In this document: positions 11,076-22,247 of the stretch, piece after piece
How the letters are laid out: every line of letters starts with the position of its first letter
How positions within the stretch are numbered: position 1 is the first letter of the stretch
The notes under the pieces: model-generated
Told to the model about the DNA's origin: nothing
What the model saw: the letters and a program-made list of their open reading frames with translations, nothing else
Database searches by the model: none
Source of the DNA: Streptomyces physcomitrii
GTDB lineage: Bacteria; Actinomycetota; Actinomycetes; Streptomycetales; Streptomycetaceae
Length of the DNA: 64,000 nucleotides
Assembly (NCBI RefSeq): GCF_012273655.1
Contig: NZ_JAAWWP010000004.1
Span: 124,001-188,000 of the forward strand
Direction: 5' to 3'
Position numbers and translations under genes: made by a program

Positions 11076-11699
11076 TCACGCCCCGATCCGGTAGAGCGAG
11101 TGGGTCCAGTCGAAGGAGTTGTTGCTGGTGTACCAGGAGTGCGAGGCCCAGTTGTAGCGGTCGCTGGAGGGCCAGGGGTCGCCCCAGTAGACCAGGCTGC
11201 TCGCGGTGTCGAAGCCGTAGATCACGTGCATGTGGCCGCCGCCGCTGGTCCAGCCGATGCGGGTCTCGACGGGCCGGTCGGCGTTGATCTCGCTCTGCAC
11301 GGTCGAGTAGTTCAGCCAACCGCTCACATACGAACCGGAGTTGATGCCCGCCCAGTCGAAGGCGTTCTGCACGTCACCGAGGGTGGCCTGCGAGTTGGGG
11401 CAGCTGCTGTCGGTGGCCCGGCCGAAGGCGGCGTTGCAGAAGGTGTTCTGGCTGTAGTCGTGGCCGTAGTAGTCCGCGATGGTGTTGCCGCTCGCGGCCC
11501 AGCACCAGTTGTCCTGCTCCTGCGCCTGCATGGTGATGCCGAGCTGGTTCGAGGCGGCCGCGGCGGCCGGGGCCGTCTGGCCCGTGGGCGCGGGAGCGGC
11601 GGAGGCGGTCGTGGCCGGCACCGTGAAGAGGGCCGCGGCGGCGAGCGTGAGCGCGGCGAGCCGTCTGTGCCGGAGGGGGGTTGGGTTTCTGTGACGCAT
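11076..11699 (-). CDS. secreted papain-like cysteine protease (C39/C70 type)
   Basis: Predicted exported cysteine peptidase of the papain-like group (AvrRpt2-like, peptidase C70/C39). The 207-residue protein starts at ATG 11699 (AGGAA 5 bp upstream), with an Arg-rich N-terminus and a signal peptide ending near ASAAP (residue 35). The mature domain is short. The catalytic cysteine is in QEQDNWCWAASGN, the histidine in GGGHMHVIYGF, and a WGDPW segment follows where the third catalytic residue is expected; two further cysteines (TFCNAAF, SSCPNS) may form a disulfide. A good promoter lies upstream (11758-11786). It forms an operon with the membrane-anchored companion and faces a divergent regulator gene. 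Confidence 0.85.
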   Translation of the reverse strand: MRHRNPTPLRHRRLAALTLAAAALFTVPATTASAAPAPTGQTAPAAAAASNQLGITMQAQEQDNWCWAASGNTIADYYGHDYSQNTFCNAAFGRATDSSCPNSQATLGDVQNAFDWAGINSGSYVSGWLNYSTVQSEINADRPVETRIGWTSGGGHMHVIYGFDTASSLVYWGDPWPSSDRYNWASHSWYTSNNSFDWTHSLYRIGA

Positions 11700-11757
11700 C
11701 GTGTTCCTGCCTGCCGTGGGGTGGAGGAGGTGAGGAGCACGTCCGGACGTTGCGATG

Positions 11758-11786
11758 AGCATCGGGTGTTGTCCAGTGCAGGTCAA
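11758..11786 (-). promoter_or_regulatory. promoter of the secreted protease operon
   Basis: On the minus strand, TTGACC and GATGCT are separated by exactly 17 bp, giving a start point near 11751 and a leader of about 50 bases. It resembles the principal-sigma consensus of streptomycetes. Confidence 0.6.
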
Positions 11787-11815
11787 CACGCTTCAATACG
11801 GGATGACCCGCCGAC

Positions 11816-11917
11816 GTGAACGCGCGGCGTACGGATGTGAACGCACCGGCCACGCCCACCAGGGAGCCCCGCCGCCCGGACCCGGCGGGAGCGGCCGGGC
11901 GCTGTGAACATTCACAG
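11816..11917. promoter_or_regulatory. GTGAAC half-sites and TGTGAA palindrome, candidate operator
   Basis: A perfect 7-bp inverted repeat CTGTGAA-CA-TTCACAG (11902-11917) lies 13 bp before the regulator ATG. Two more GTGAAC half-sites occur at 11816-11821 and 11837-11842, 21 bp apart, about 30 bp beyond the protease promoter. Candidate binding sites for the divergent regulator. Confidence 0.45.
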
Positions 11918-11930
11918 AAAGGCCAGTTGT

Positions 11931-12875
11931 ATGCCCCACGCCGGCCATGTGGACGCCGCCACGGTGCGCCTCGAAGAGGCCCTGCGCACCGGCCCGTTCG
12001 CCCTCGCGCTGCGGGCGGCCCTGGCCGCGCGGCGGATGCCGCTCCAGCGGGTGCAGCACCATCTGGCCCGGCGCGGGGTCAAGCTCGGTGTCACCAGCCT
12101 GAGTTACTGGCAGCAGGGCGCCCGCCGCCCGCAGCGGCCGGAGTCGCTGCGGGCCGTGCGGATGCTGGAGGAGATCCTCCAGCTCCCGCAGGACTCGCTG
12201 ATCCGGCTGCTCGCCCAGCCCGGCGGGCGCGCCGACCCCGAACGCCCGCCCGCCCGCTCGTACCGGGCGATCACCGGCGAGTCCGCCGCGGTGGAGAGCC
12301 TGCTCGGCGAGCTGGACGCGCCCCTGGACGGCGGGCTGCACACCCTCAGCCACCACGAGGGGGTGCGCATCGGCGCCCGCCGGGAGCTGCTTGAGCGCGA
12401 CTCGCACCACATCGTGCGCGCCCACAAGGAGGGCGTGGACCGCTATGTGGTGATCCACCAGGGCGATCCGGGGTGCGCGCCGGAGCGCGTCGAGGTGCGC
12501 GCCCTGGAGAACTGCCGCCGGGGGCGGGTGCGGTGGGACGGCGACTCCGGGGTGGTCGTGGCCGAGCTGCTCTTCGACGTCCGGCTGAGCATGGGCGACA
12601 CCCATGTCTTCCGGTACGGGATCGGTGACGGCACGGCGGGCGAAGCCACCGAGTACATGCGCGGCTTCAGCTTCGCGGGCGGGCAGTACGCCCTCCAGGT
12701 GCGCTTCACCGGCGAGGTGCTGCCGGTCCGCTGCCACCGCTTCGCCCGGCTGACCGCCACCGCCCCGCCGAGCGACCGCCGCGAGCTGACCCTCAGCGGC
12801 CGCCACCGCTCGGTGCACCTGGTGGAGACCGACGTCACCACGGGGATCCTGGGCATCGGCTGGGACTGGGACTGA
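11931..12875 (+). CDS. helix-turn-helix regulator divergent from the protease operon
   Basis: A 314-residue cytoplasmic protein. The N-terminal 100 residues read as an XRE-like helix-turn-helix (AALAARRMPLQRVQHHL then VTSLSYWQQGARRPQ, a recognition-helix-like segment, about residues 40-65). The remaining 200 residues form a mostly beta-predicted sensor-like domain with no motif that I can name; it ends in GILGIGWDWD. The start is ATG 11931, with AAAGG 8 bp upstream, and a TGTGAA palindrome sits directly before it. Divergent orientation and the half-sites between the two promoters suggest that it controls itself and the secreted protease pair, which is inference. Similar proteins are common but uncharacterised in streptomycetes. 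Confidence 0.7.
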   Translation: MPHAGHVDAATVRLEEALRTGPFALALRAALAARRMPLQRVQHHLARRGVKLGVTSLSYWQQGARRPQRPESLRAVRMLEEILQLPQDSLIRLLAQPGGRADPERPPARSYRAITGESAAVESLLGELDAPLDGGLHTLSHHEGVRIGARRELLERDSHHIVRAHKEGVDRYVVIHQGDPGCAPERVEVRALENCRRGRVRWDGDSGVVVAELLFDVRLSMGDTHVFRYGIGDGTAGEATEYMRGFSFAGGQYALQVRFTGEVLPVRCHRFARLTATAPPSDRRELTLSGRHRSVHLVETDVTTGILGIGWDWD

Positions 12876-13060
12876 GCGCGGGCCCGCCCCGGATCCGGCG
12901 CGGGCGCGGGCCCCGGCCCCCGGACCCGCGGCCGCGACCCCGGCACCCCTGACCTGCGCGCACCCCCGGCCGCGATACGTTCGCCGGGCGGCCCCGCCCC
13001 GCGCCCTCGGCGTGGCCGCGCCGGAGGACCAGCCGTCCGCACACCGAGAGGACCCGCCAC

Positions 13061-14008
13061 GTGATCGCCGTCGCCGGGGAGGCCCTGATCGATCTCGTGC
13101 CCGGGGAGCCGGGTGCCCTGTCCGCGCTGACGCCCTCCCGGGGCGGCGGCCCGTACAACACCGCGGTCGCGCTCGGGCGGCTCGGCGCGGCCCCCGCCTT
13201 CCTCTCCCGGATCTCCACGGACGCCTTCGGGCAGTCCCTGATGGCGGGGCTGCGGGAGGCGGGCGTGGACGTCTCGCCGGTGCAGCGCGGGCCGGAGCCC
13301 ACCACACTGGCGCTGGCCTCGGTCGGCGAGGAGGGCTCCGCCCGGTACACCTTCTACGTCGAGGGCACCGCGGACCGGCTCTTCCGCCGCCCCGAGCGGC
13401 TGCCCGAGGGCCTGCGCGCGCTCTGCTTCGGCACCTGCTCCCTCGCGCTGGAACCCGGGGCGAGCGCCTACGAGCAGGTGCTCCGCCGGGCCTCCGCGCG
13501 CGGGCTGTTCACCATGCTCGACCCGAACATCCGGCAGGGCCTGATCCCGGACCCCGGGGCCTACCGCGCCCGGTTCCGCTCCTGGCTGGCGGACACCACC
13601 CTGCTGAAGCTCTCCGAGGAGGACGCCGAGTGGCTCGGCGGCACCCCCGAGGAGTGGCTCGCGGCGGGGCCCGAGGCGGTCGTCGTGACCCGGGGCGCCG
13701 GGGGCCTCGACGTACTGGGGCGGTGGGGGCGGTGCGAGGTGCCCGCGGTGCCGGTGCGGGTGGTGGACACCATCGGCGCGGGCGACACCGTCAACGCGGC
13801 GCTGCTGCACCGGCTCTCGGCCCAGGGGGTGCTCGCGCCCGGGTCGCTCGGCGAGCTGGGCGCGGAGCGGTGGCGCGATGTCCTCGGCTACGCCGCCCGG
13901 GCCGCCGCGCTCACCTGCTCCCGCGCGGGGGCGCAGCCGCCCACGGCCCGGGAGATGGAGACGGGGGAGGAACCGGAGTACGGCCCCTCCCCCGCCGATC
14001 CGGCCTGA
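13061..14008 (+). CDS. PfkB-family sugar kinase (fructokinase-like)
   Basis: Cytoplasmic ATP-dependent carbohydrate kinase. The 315-residue protein shows the PfkB N-terminal signature GGGPYNTAVALGRLGA (about residues 28-43) and the C-terminal catalytic signature DTIGAGDTVNAALL (about 232-245) holding the catalytic aspartate and anion hole. The fructokinase subgroup is suggested by the opening VAGEALIDLVP, but substrate cannot be fixed from sequence. It starts with GTG 13061 (GAGG 9 bp upstream). A weak CTGACC/TACGTT promoter may lie near 12950-12985 in the GC-rich gap of 185 bp. It converges on uvrA with only 12 bp between stops. Confidence 0.88.
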   Translation: MIAVAGEALIDLVPGEPGALSALTPSRGGGPYNTAVALGRLGAAPAFLSRISTDAFGQSLMAGLREAGVDVSPVQRGPEPTTLALASVGEEGSARYTFYVEGTADRLFRRPERLPEGLRALCFGTCSLALEPGASAYEQVLRRASARGLFTMLDPNIRQGLIPDPGAYRARFRSWLADTTLLKLSEEDAEWLGGTPEEWLAAGPEAVVVTRGAGGLDVLGRWGRCEVPAVPVRVVDTIGAGDTVNAALLHRLSAQGVLAPGSLGELGAERWRDVLGYAARAAALTCSRAGAQPPTAREMETGEEPEYGPSPADPA

Positions 14009-14020
14009 TCCGGCCGGGAT

Positions 14021-17020
<3,000 letters not shown>

Positions 17021-17199
17021 GCCGGTCCGCACCTTTCTTAGAGAGAGCGACAGGGGCGGGGCCCCTGCGTCCGCAAGACTATGGGGGGCCGCCTCAGCGG
17101 TGGACTGGTTGGGGAAAAACCCCGCACCCGGCCAAGGATGCCTGATACGGAGACCGAGCTTATAGCACGTGCATTCGATTTGCGGCAGGGTCCGCACTC

Positions 17200-17229
17200 T
17201 TTCACCCGATGGTGGGGCGGCGCTATCGT
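17200..17229 (+). promoter_or_regulatory. probable leaderless promoter
   Basis: TTTCAC and TATCGT are separated by 18 bp, and the ATG of the following gene is only 7 bp past the -10 hexamer. No ribosome site is present, so the transcript probably begins at or next to the start codon. Confidence 0.5.
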
Positions 17230-17236
17230 CGGCCCC

Positions 17237-17923
17237 ATGAACGATCATGGGCGGGATCTGCTCTCCGTACGAGAGGCCACCGAGCGGCTGCTGAACGCGA
17301 CCGCCAAGCTGGACAACGCGGCGCCGGCCGGGCCGTCACGGCTTCCGGGCTGGTCGCGCGGCCATGTCCTCACCCACCTCGCGCGCAATGCCGACGCGCT
17401 CGCCAACGCGCTCTCGGGGCGTCCGATGTACCCGAGCCCGGAGGCCAGGGACGCGGCGATCGCCGCGGGCGCGGATCGTGATCTGGAGACGCAGATCACC
17501 GACCTCCGCGAGAGCGCGGCCCGCTTCTGGGAACTGTGCCAGGCCCCCGCCGACTGGTCGCGGACGGTGGAACTGCGCAACGGCATCACCGACACGGCCT
17601 CCCGGATCCCCTTCCGCCGCCTCTTCGAGGTCGAGCTGCACCATGTCGACCTGGACATCGGCTACGAGCTGGAGGACCTGCCGGCCGAGTTCACCCAGCA
17701 GGAGATCGGCTTCCTCGCCGCGCGCTTCCGCCGCATCGGCGAGGTGCCCCGGGTGCTGATCCGCCAGGAGGACGGGCGCACCCTGACCACCGGCCGCGGC
17801 GAGGAGGTCGCGGCGACGGTCACCGGGCCGCAGGCGGAACTCCTCGGCTGGCTCACCGGGCGGCGCCCGGGCACCGCCCTCACCGTCTCCGGCGGCGAGC
17901 TGCCCGCCCTGCCCTCGCTGTGA
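17237..17923 (+). CDS. maleylpyruvate isomerase family mycothiol-dependent enzyme
   Basis: A 228-residue protein of the DinB-like, mycothiol-dependent maleylpyruvate isomerase family. The N-terminal four-helix domain carries the metal-binding histidine pattern: [13 protein letters not shown] (about residues 43-55) and [13 protein letters not shown] (about 138-150). Family members use mycothiol, the actinobacterial thiol, in isomerisation or conjugation; the real substrate of this orthologue is unknown. The start ATG 17237 lacks a Shine-Dalgarno and lies 7 bp after a -10-like TATCGT, so it may be leaderless. The next gene begins 22 bp after its stop, on the same strand. Confidence 0.85.
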   Translation: MNDHGRDLLSVREATERLLNATAKLDNAAPAGPSRLPGWSRGHVLTHLARNADALANALSGRPMYPSPEARDAAIAAGADRDLETQITDLRESAARFWELCQAPADWSRTVELRNGITDTASRIPFRRLFEVELHHVDLDIGYELEDLPAEFTQQEIGFLAARFRRIGEVPRVLIRQEDGRTLTTGRGEEVAATVTGPQAELLGWLTGRRPGTALTVSGGELPALPSL

Positions 17924-17945
17924 GGCGCTGAGTACGCTGGGTGCC

Positions 17946-18602
17946 ATGACCTACAGCGGTGAAGTCACGGTCGGCGGTCCCGCGGACGTGCACGAGCTCA
18001 CGGACCTGATGATCTCCAAGGTCGCGGTGGGCCCGATGAACAACAACGCCTATCTGCTGCGCTGCCGGGCCACCGGCGAGCAGCTCCTGATCGACGCGGC
18101 GAACGACGCGGGGACCCTGCTCACCCTGATCGGCGAGGACGGCATCGCCGCGGTCCTCACCACGCACCGGCACGGCGACCACTGGCAGGCGCTGGCCGAG
18201 GTGGTCGAGGCCACCGGCGCCCGTACCTACGCGGGCCGCTACGACGCCGAGGGCATCCCGGTGCCCACCGAGGTGGCCCTTGAGGACGGGGACACGGTGC
18301 GGGTGGGCCGGGTCCCGCTGACCGCGCGGCACCTGGTCGGGCACACGCCGGGCTCGATCGCGCTGGTCTACGACGACCCGCACGGCCACCCGCACGTCTT
18401 CACCGGCGACTGCCTCTTCCCCGGCGGCGTCGGCAACACCCACAAGGACCCGGAGGCCTTCGCCAGCCTCCTCGGCGATGTCGAGGCGAAGATCTTCGGC
18501 CCGCTGCCCGACGAGACCTGGGTCTACCCCGGTCACGGCGACGACACCACCCTCGGCGCGGAGCGGCCGCACCTCGCGGAGTGGCGCGCGCGGGGCTGGT
18601 GA
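17946..18602 (+). CDS. metallo-beta-lactamase-fold hydrolase
   Basis: A 218-residue cytoplasmic MBL-fold hydrolase resembling glyoxalase II-type thioester hydrolases. The metal-binding motif THRHGDHWQ (about residues 73-81) matches HxHxDH, with further ligands in LVGHTPGS (about 123), FTGDCLFPGGVGN (about 148) and VYPGHGDD (about 197). A leading MNNNAYLL segment is typical. Its ATG is 7 bp after a TACGCT hexamer within the preceding intergenic gap, so it could be leaderless, or co-transcribed with the isomerase-like gene. Pairing with a mycothiol-dependent enzyme suggests a mycothiol conjugate or thioester substrate, which is inference. A strong terminator follows. Confidence 0.87.
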   Translation: MTYSGEVTVGGPADVHELTDLMISKVAVGPMNNNAYLLRCRATGEQLLIDAANDAGTLLTLIGEDGIAAVLTTHRHGDHWQALAEVVEATGARTYAGRYDAEGIPVPTEVALEDGDTVRVGRVPLTARHLVGHTPGSIALVYDDPHGHPHVFTGDCLFPGGVGNTHKDPEAFASLLGDVEAKIFGPLPDETWVYPGHGDDTTLGAERPHLAEWRARGW

Positions 18603-18619
18603 CCGTCCCAGGACGACCG

Positions 18620-18646
18620 CCCCCGTTTCGCAACGAAGCGGGGGCG
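18620..18646. terminator. bidirectional terminator
   Basis: GCCCCCGTTTCG (18620-18631) pairs with CGAAGCGGGGGC (18635-18646) around a three-base loop, with one G-T pair. It lies 17 bp after the MBL gene and between convergent genes. Confidence 0.75.
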
Positions 18647-18729
18647 TTCGCGCGTCCAGGCCCGTCGGCGCTCGGGCGGCGTCCTGCCCGAGGCCCAGGA
18701 CGGGAGCCGGGCCGCTGCCGCCCGGTCGG

Positions 18730-19683
18730 TCAGGGCTTCTCGCCGTCACGGTCGACGAGGGCCTGGGTCGTCTTCATCTCGCAGAAGCTGACCTCGCCCT
18801 TCTTGTGCGAGGTCCCGCTCGGCACACCGTCCACCTTCTCCTCGTAGTCCCGCGCCGCGACCGACCGGGTTCCCCGGTACTGGAAGGTGGCGGGGTCGAG
18901 GAGGTACTCCTGGCGCTCGACGGCCTTGCTGCCCAGGTCCGGGTAGAGGGCGACGGCGTCCCGGCCCAGGGGGTCCTTCACCAGGTGCGGCACCACCTCG
19001 ATCCCGGGGTCCGCGGCGAGGGCCCGGAACAGCCTGGCCATCCCCCGCGGATGCACGGGATAGGCCTCGTCGAGGGTCGACAGGAGCGCGAAGGTCTCGG
19101 CCTGCTCACGCGTCAGGCCGGTGTCCTTGCCCATGGGGAACATGTCCGCCGCCCGCTTCCGGATCCCGGCGGGATCGTCCGGCAGCGAGGCGAGCAGGCG
19201 ATACAGCCGCCGCTGCGAGGGCTCGGTGTCGCCGTCCGTGTCGTCCTCCCGCACGGGACTGTCGTACTGGACCCACTCCTCGCCCACCTCGGGCGCGGCG
19301 CCGGGTGCCGCGTCCGACGACCCGGAGCGGCACTGCGCGGTCTTCAGGTAGACCCACTGGCCGTCGCGCGGATGCGGTTCAGGCTGTCGCGACACCACGT
19401 CCGCCGCCTGCTCCAGGAGTGCCGTGGCGGACGTCAGGTCGGGGCCGGCGGGCCGCACGCCGCGCTCGGATCCGTCGCCACCGGCGAGCATGGCCGCCAT
19501 CACCGCGATGGTGACGACCGTCGCGGCGCCCCCCGCGGCCGCCACACGCCAGTCCAGCCGCATCCCGCGGCCGGAGCCCTTCCGCGCTGCTCCCAGCAGC
19601 TTCTGGCGGCCGGGGACCAGCCGCGCCCGGTCCGGCGCTGGCGCATCGGCGCGCAACTCGTGCACCTTGGTCATGTCATCCAT
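18730..19683 (-). CDS. CU044_5270-family membrane protein, ECF sigma partner
   Basis: A 317-residue protein with a cytoplasmic N-terminus of about 45 residues, one membrane helix (AAAGGAATVVTIAVMAAMLA, about 48-67) and an extracellular domain with little similarity to anything that I can name. It matches the CU044_5270 family commonly encoded beside ECF sigma factors, where such proteins are thought to act as membrane-bound sigma partners. Its start overlaps the sigma gene by 8 bp (start at 19683; a second ATG is three codons on), so it is translationally coupled. Two cysteines (CRSGS, FCEMK) lie in the outer domain and might bond. An anti-sigma role is inferred from position. Confidence 0.75.
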   Translation of the reverse strand: MDDMTKVHELRADAPAPDRARLVPGRQKLLGAARKGSGRGMRLDWRVAAAGGAATVVTIAVMAAMLAGGDGSERGVRPAGPDLTSATALLEQAADVVSRQPEPHPRDGQWVYLKTAQCRSGSSDAAPGAAPEVGEEWVQYDSPVREDDTDGDTEPSQRRLYRLLASLPDDPAGIRKRAADMFPMGKDTGLTREQAETFALLSTLDEAYPVHPRGMARLFRALAADPGIEVVPHLVKDPLGRDAVALYPDLGSKAVERQEYLLDPATFQYRGTRSVAARDYEEKVDGVPSGTSHKKGEVSFCEMKTTQALVDRDGEKP

Positions 19684-20269
19684 GGGTTACCGCCCCGTTG
19701 TGGTCGCTGACGAGGGTGGGGTCGGCGCCGAGCGCCTTCCGCATCTTGCGGCGCGCCCGGCTCAGCCGGGAGCGGACCGTGCCGACCGGCACCCCGAGGG
19801 CGTCGGCACACTCCTGGTAGGTGAAGTCCGCCCAGGCGACCAGCAGCAGCACATGCCGGTCCTTCGCGGGCAGGGCCGCGATCGCCCCGGCCAGCGCCTG
19901 CTGCGAGGCCTCGGCCGTCACCCGCTCGTCGGCCCGTTCCGACCAGGACTCGGCCACCGGGTCGACGCCGGTACGGGCCAGCGCCCGCAGCGCCCGTACC
20001 TCGGAGCGGCGGTGGCTGCCGATGAGGTTGCCCGCGATGCCGTAGAGCCACGGCCGGGCACTGGCGCGCGCGAGGTCGTAGCGGGCGCGGTTGCGGAAGG
20101 CGATGAGGAAGGTCTGCGCCGTGATGTCGTCGGCGTGGCTGTCGCCCAGTCTGCGCAGCACATACCGGTGGATCTCGGCGGCGTGTCTGTCGTAAAGCCT
20201 GGCGAATGTCTCCGGCCGCTCCAGGGATTCCTGGATGACCAGCGCGTCGTCGGTGGGTGGCTCCCCCAC
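19676..20269 (-). CDS. ECF-family RNA polymerase sigma factor
   Basis: A 197-residue sigma-70-family factor with region 2 (FARLYDRHAAEIHRYVLRRL, DITAQTFLIAFRNRARYD, about residues 22-66) and region 4 (ALPAKDRHVLLLVAWADF then ECADALGVPVGTVRSRLSRARRK, about 130-175). The linker is about 45 residues. It begins with GTG at 20269 (MGEPPTDD), with GAGGG upstream. The downstream gene, overlapping by 8 bp, encodes a single-span membrane protein likely to control it. The target regulon is not visible; I did not find a repeated ECF-type promoter in the window. Confidence 0.9.
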   Translation of the reverse strand: MGEPPTDDALVIQESLERPETFARLYDRHAAEIHRYVLRRLGDSHADDITAQTFLIAFRNRARYDLARASARPWLYGIAGNLIGSHRRSEVRALRALARTGVDPVAESWSERADERVTAEASQQALAGAIAALPAKDRHVLLLVAWADFTYQECADALGVPVGTVRSRLSRARRKMRKALGADPTLVSDHNGAVTHG

Positions 20270-20420
20270 GAGGCCCTCGCTTCTTCGTGCAGTAGGAGTG
20301 GAGTGCGGTCCACTCCCTGTTGTCCGAAGCTGCCAGGAGGGTTCACGCGCGGGTGTCGAACCGGTCGCACAAGGACGCGGCAGTGCGCGCCCGGACAGCC
20401 CACGGGCTGGTGAGCCGGGC

Positions 20421-20446
20421 GCCCGGGGCGGGTTCGCGCCCCGGGC
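20421..20446 (-). terminator. aroQ terminator
   Basis: Perfect 10-bp arms GCCCGGGGCG and CGCCCCGGGC with a six-base loop, 9 bp past the aroQ stop on the minus strand and upstream of the sigma factor gene. Confidence 0.65.
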
Positions 20447-20455
20447 CGCGCGGCC

Positions 20456-20929
20456 TCAGGCCGGGGCGCTCCCCCGGGCCGCGAGCGCGGCGATCCGTTC
20501 CACCGCGAAGGCGTACCCCTGGATCCCGCAGCCCGCGATGACCGCGTCCGCGCGCAGCGAGACGTAGGAGTGGCGGCGGAACTCCTCGCGCCGGTGCACG
20601 TTGGAGAGGTGGACCTCGACCACCGGCAGCCCGTCGCAGGCGCTGAGCGCGTCGAGGAGGGCGATCGAGGTGTGGGTGTACGCGGCGGGGTTGATGACGA
20701 TCCCGGCGTGGTGCAGCCGGGCCTCCTGGATCCAGTCGACGAGCAGGCCCTCGTGGTTGGACTGGCGGAAGTCGACGGTGCCGCCGTGCGCCTCGGCCGT
20801 CTTCGCGCAGAGCGCCTCGGCGTCGGCGAGGGTGTCGCTGCCGTAGATCTCGGGCTGCCGCTCGCCGAGCAGGTTGAGGTTGGGGCCGTTCAGGATCATG
20901 ACGGGGGCGCTGGCAAGGGTGCGCGGCAC
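20456..20929 (-). CDS. aroQ: type II 3-dehydroquinate dehydratase
   Basis: Third enzyme of the shikimate pathway (or quinate catabolism), dehydrating 3-dehydroquinate. The 157-residue protein has the type II landmarks: [16 protein letters not shown] (about residues 14-29) with the catalytic tyrosine, QSNHEG (about 63), [13 protein letters not shown] (about 88), and [14 protein letters not shown] with the catalytic histidine (about 112). Chosen start GTG 20929, with GGAGG 5 bp upstream. No other aromatic genes are adjacent, so this copy may be one of two in the genome. It has its own terminator. Confidence 0.94.
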   Translation of the reverse strand: MPRTLASAPVMILNGPNLNLLGERQPEIYGSDTLADAEALCAKTAEAHGGTVDFRQSNHEGLLVDWIQEARLHHAGIVINPAAYTHTSIALLDALSACDGLPVVEVHLSNVHRREEFRRHSYVSLRADAVIAGCGIQGYAFAVERIAALAARGSAPA

Positions 20930-21027
20930 GGGGTCCTCCGGTGGCTGCGTCGGCGTGTTCCGCAGCCGGTCTATCACGGGGCGGGGCGGGCCCTCGCGGG
21001 AGTGCGCCGCTGACCGGCCGCCCGCGC

Positions 21028-22131
21028 TCAGGGGGTGAGGGCGAACTGCAGATAGGCGGCGAGTATCACCAGGTGCACGCCGCCCTGCAGGGGGGTGGCC
21101 CGGCCGGGGACGACGGTGAGGGTGCCGACGGAGACGGTGAGCAGGAGCAGCACCATGTGCGTGGAGTTGAGGCCGAGGACGAGCGGGTCGGAGAGCCAGA
21201 AGGAGGCCACCGCCACCGCCGGGATGGTCAGCCCGATGCTGGCCATGGCGGATCCGTAGCCGAGGTTGAGGCTGATCTGCACCCGGTCGCGGCGGGCGGC
21301 CCGTACGGCGGCGATGGTCTCCGGCAGCAGCACGAGCAGGGCGATGACCACGCCCACCACGGCCTGCGGCAGATCGGCCGCCCTGATCCCGGACTCGATG
21401 GCCGGGGAGACGCCCTTGGCGAGGCCGACGACGCCGATCAGCGCGAGCCCGAGCAGGGCCAGGCTGAGCAGGGCGGTGCGGCGGCCGGGGCCCTCGGCGT
21501 ACTCCTTCTCCGGATCGACGACCTCGCCGTGCCGGGTGAGCGGCAGGAAGTAGTTGCGGTGCCGCACGGTCTGGGTGGCGACGAAGAGCCCGTACAGGAC
21601 GAGGGAGGCGAGCGCGGCGAAGATCAGCTGGACCGTGCTGAACTCCGCTCCCGACCTGCTGGTGGTGAACTTCGGCAGCACCAGGCTGAGGGTGGCCAGG
21701 GTGGCGACGGTGGCGAGGGCGGCGCCGGTGCCCTCGGGGTTGAAGACGGCGACCCGGTGGCGGAGCGAGGCCGCCAGGAGGCTGATGCCGACGATGCCGT
21801 TGCAGGTGATCATGACTGCGGCGAAGACGGTGTCCCGGGCCAGGGTGGCGCCCTTGGGCCCGCCGTCGGCCATGAGGGTGACGATGAGGGCGACCTCGAT
21901 GATCGTCACGGCGACGGCGAGGACGAGGGAGCCGAAGGGTTCGCCGACCCGGTGCGCGACGACCTCGGCGTGGTGCACGGCCGCGAGGACGGACACGGCG
22001 AGGACCACGGAGGCCAGGCCCACGAGGAGCGGGGCGAGCGAACGCCCCCAGGTGAAGATCAGCAGCACCACGGCGAGTACGGGGACAGCCGTGGTCCACT
22101 GGGCGGCCAGAGTGCGGGGTCCCCACGTCAT
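21028..22131 (-). CDS. Ca2+/cation:proton antiporter (CaCA family, ChaA-like)
   Basis: A membrane antiporter of the CaCA superfamily. The 367-residue protein has about eleven hydrophobic segments in two homologous halves; the conserved acidic motifs are [20 protein letters not shown] (about residues 63-82) and [18 protein letters not shown] (about 268-285), which form the ion path. The ATG at 22131 was chosen because a -10-like CAGTAT lies 7 bp upstream and the terC terminator ends just beyond; an ATG 36 bp earlier is possible. It sits between aroQ and the riboswitch-controlled TerC gene on the same strand but has its own transcription start. Substrate could be Ca2+, Na+ or K+. Confidence 0.85.
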   Translation of the reverse strand: MTWGPRTLAAQWTTAVPVLAVVLLIFTWGRSLAPLLVGLASVVLAVSVLAAVHHAEVVAHRVGEPFGSLVLAVAVTIIEVALIVTLMADGGPKGATLARDTVFAAVMITCNGIVGISLLAASLRHRVAVFNPEGTGAALATVATLATLSLVLPKFTTSRSGAEFSTVQLIFAALASLVLYGLFVATQTVRHRNYFLPLTRHGEVVDPEKEYAEGPGRRTALLSLALLGLALIGVVGLAKGVSPAIESGIRAADLPQAVVGVVIALLVLLPETIAAVRAARRDRVQISLNLGYGSAMASIGLTIPAVAVASFWLSDPLVLGLNSTHMVLLLLTVSVGTLTVVPGRATPLQGGVHLVILAAYLQFALTP

Positions 22132-22170
22132 GCGGCTGATACTGGCAGTCCTTTCCGGCAGGTGCATGCG

Positions 22171-22203
22171 CGGTCGCCGCCCCTCGTGCGGGGGCGGCGA
22201 CCG
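22171..22203 (-). terminator. terC terminator
   Basis: Perfect 13-bp arms CGGTCGCCGCCCC / GGGGCGGCGACCG with a seven-base loop, 45 bp past the terC stop. Confidence 0.75.
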
Positions 22204-22247
22204 TGGTCGTCATGCGTCGGTTCACAGGTTCACAGGGGCAGGGCGGG

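Noticed and set aside
17021..17236. SOS (LexA) box upstream of uvrA
   Set aside because: No convincing GAAC-N4-GTTC or related palindrome was found in the divergent gap; only weak partial matches.
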